Shown: positions 13,167-14,064 of the stretch, one piece after another
How the letters are laid out: the number at the start of each line of letters is the position of its first letter
How positions within the stretch are numbered: the stretch's first letter is position 1
Notes under the pieces: model-generated
The model's database searches: none
Told to the model about the DNA's origin: nothing
Seen by the model: only the letters and a program-made list of their open reading frames with translations
Source: Treponema sp.
Lineage (GTDB): Bacteria > Spirochaetota > Spirochaetia > Treponematales > Breznakiellaceae
Direction of reading: 5' to 3'
DNA: 14,064 bases
Assembly (NCBI GenBank): GCA_031289935.1
Contig: JAITON010000093.1
Location: forward strand, 1-14,064
Made by a program: the position numbers and the translations under genes

Positions 13167-13214
13167 GGGTTTCATACCCCGCCCTTTAGGGCGAAACAAG
13201 GGGTATGAAATCCC
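13167..13214. repeat. Large branched inverted repeat between convergent carB and pth
   Basis: TTTCATACCCC (13170-13180) is a perfect inverted copy of GGGGTATGAAA (13200-13210). GGG (13167-13169) with CCC (13212-13214) extends the stem past one bulged T. Inside, GCCCT (13181-13185) pairs with AGGGC (13188-13192). The 13-mer CCCTTTAGGGCGA (13182-13194) occurs again at 13250-13262, where it encodes the last codons of pth. No T-run is present on either side. It may act as a two-way terminator or be a palindromic repeat. Confidence 0.7.
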
Positions 13215-13245
13215 GACTGCAACCACCTATAGAAAACAACATACC

Positions 13246-13830
13246 TCATCCCTTTAGGGCGAGGTTGTTGACTTTTGCGTAATCGGGCAGTAGTGAATCG
13301 GGTTCCTGCGTCAGACAGAGGTCGAGGCATTTTTTCGCGATGCCGAGGGCTTCCCGCAAGAGGGGGCGCTCGTCGGCTGCGAAGGGATTGAGCACCCAGT
13401 CTGCGATGTCGTGCGCGCCGGAGCTGCCTTCGGGTGGACGGTCAACTCCCAGGCGGAGGCGCCAGAAGTCGGGCGAGCCCAGGACCGCGCGAATGGAACG
13501 AAGCCCGTTGTGTCCGCCCAGGCCGCCTGAGAACTTCAGGCTTACGGCGCCGAGGTGGAGCTCGATCTCGTCATGCACGATTAAGATGGAAGCGCGGTCG
13601 ATTTTGAAAAAGTTCGCGAGGGCAATTACGGACTCACCCGAAAGGTTCATAAAGGTTTCCGGTTGCAAAAAATGGATAGTGGTTTCCGGTGTTTTATAGG
13701 GCGCATAGAGGCCCTTGAATTTTGGCTCCCAAGCGAGAGCGTAGAGTTCAGAGAGAAGCCTTCCGGCATTGTGGCGGGTATCCCTGTACTTCGCGCCGGG
13801 ATTCCCTAAAAACACGACAGCCTTTATCAT
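13246..13830 (-). CDS. pth: Peptidyl-tRNA hydrolase
   Basis: Pth frees tRNAs from prematurely released peptidyl-tRNA and acts as a monomer in the cytoplasm. The protein has 194 residues, the usual length. The N-terminal family motif FLGNPGAKYRDTRHNAG contains the catalytic His20. The other conserved residues are Asn62 in QPETFMNLSGE, Asp87 in IVHDEIEL, and Asn108 in SGGLGGHNGLRSI. ATG 13830 fits the family start exactly (MIKAVVFLGNPG), but no ribosome binding site is visible before it. The last residues LALKG are encoded inside a copy of the repeat CCCTTTAGGGCGA. The gene converges on carB. Confidence 0.96.
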   Translation of the reverse strand: MIKAVVFLGNPGAKYRDTRHNAGRLLSELYALAWEPKFKGLYAPYKTPETTIHFLQPETFMNLSGESVIALANFFKIDRASILIVHDEIELHLGAVSLKFSGGLGGHNGLRSIRAVLGSPDFWRLRLGVDRPPEGSSGAHDIADWVLNPFAADERPLLREALGIAKKCLDLCLTQEPDSLLPDYAKVNNLALKG

Positions 13831-13841
13831 AGGCAGCTAAG

Positions 13842-14051
13842 TTAGCACAAGTTCCCCCCAAAAGAAAGGGGCGCGGGCTGTCGAAAATGTCCCGCAGAGG
13901 CGCCGGCGAAGAATAGCCCCCACAGCTTGCCGCCCGGATCATCCCAAGCCGCATTAAAAACCTCGGGGCAAAACGCTGCGTGAAATGAAAGCACGTAAGT
14001 AATGCCCGTCGAACCGTGAAGAACCACAGCTATATGGCAATAATCACCCAG
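13842..14051 (-). pseudogene. Probable relic of dTDP-4-dehydrorhamnose 3,5-epimerase (RfbC), C-terminal part
   Basis: The minus-strand frame ending at 13842 reads, from a stop at 14052-14054, LGDYCHIAVVLHG, GITYVLSFHAAF, CPEVFNAAWDDPGGKLWGL, and near the end GHFRQPAPLSF. These line up in order with the C-terminal half of RfbC: G-x-AHGFxVLS, LYKC, PE-x5-WNDPxxxIxWP, and SxKDxxxPLL. Key residues such as the YK of LYKC and the WP after WNDP are changed. There is an in-frame stop upstream and no start with a ribosome binding site. The N-terminal part would lie beyond the window end, so it is not known whether it survives. It could also be a chance frame in GC-rich DNA. Confidence 0.4.
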
Positions 14052-14064
14052 TTACACAACCCTG

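Noticed and set aside
13140..13245. A tRNA or small RNA gene in the carB-pth gap
   Set aside because: The palindrome there has no cloverleaf, no T-loop motif and no promoter or T-run that would support an RNA gene.

Overview
This window looks like part of a spirochaete chromosome, most likely a treponeme. The main reason is the gene run alaS – SurA-like/Tpn39-type protein – nusB – TPR membrane protein – groES – RpoD-family sigma factor, which I recall (from memory, not searched) as the neighbourhood at the end of the Treponema pallidum genome. The short alanyl-tRNA synthetase, which ends without the C-Ala domain, also fits spirochaetes. The coding DNA is clearly GC-rich, which suits the termite-gut type of treponeme better than T. 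pallidum or T. denticola; this assignment is inference.

Layout. Positions 1-111 hold a cluster of four hairpins, the last a good rho-independent terminator for a gene upstream of the window. A small clan AA aspartic protease-like gene (172-585) has its own extended -10 promoter. alaS (648-2504) follows and may be read from a leaderless transcript. A tight forward cluster then runs SurA-like chaperone (2572-3711), nusB (3718-4149) and a TPR-containing, membrane-anchored protein (4154-5866). groES (5907-6179) is on the minus strand and transcribed toward that cluster. An AT-rich 383-bp divergent region (6180-6562) separates groES from a group-2 RpoD-family sigma factor (6563-7444). Next comes a strong hairpin, a frameshifted VOC/glyoxalase-like relic (about 7505-7745), and carA (7904-9064). 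A hemolysin III/TrhA-type membrane protein (9083-9787) lies on the minus strand, then carB (9848-13135) on the plus strand. The window ends with pth (13246-13830, minus) and a probable relic of a dTDP-4-dehydrorhamnose 3,5-epimerase (about 13842-14051, minus).

How the genes work together. Most genes are core information and stress functions: tRNA charging (alaS), ribosome rescue (pth), transcription antitermination (nusB), periplasmic and cytosolic folding (SurA-like, GroES), and carbamoyl phosphate synthesis (carA/carB). The two car genes encode proteins with motifs of the eukaryotic CAD/CPSII type, and the membrane protein gene sits between them in reverse.

The most interesting signal is upstream of the sigma factor gene. 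There is a near-perfect sigma-54 (-24/-12) promoter at 6516-6532, placed correctly for the start at 6563. About 190-225 bp upstream of its predicted start point is a 15-bp inverted repeat (14 of 15 matching), where enhancer sites for a sigma-54 activator are expected. This suggests a sigma-54 to sigma-70-family cascade, analogous to the RpoN-RpoS cascade of Borrelia. I saw no CRISPR array, tRNA, rRNA, transposase or phage gene.
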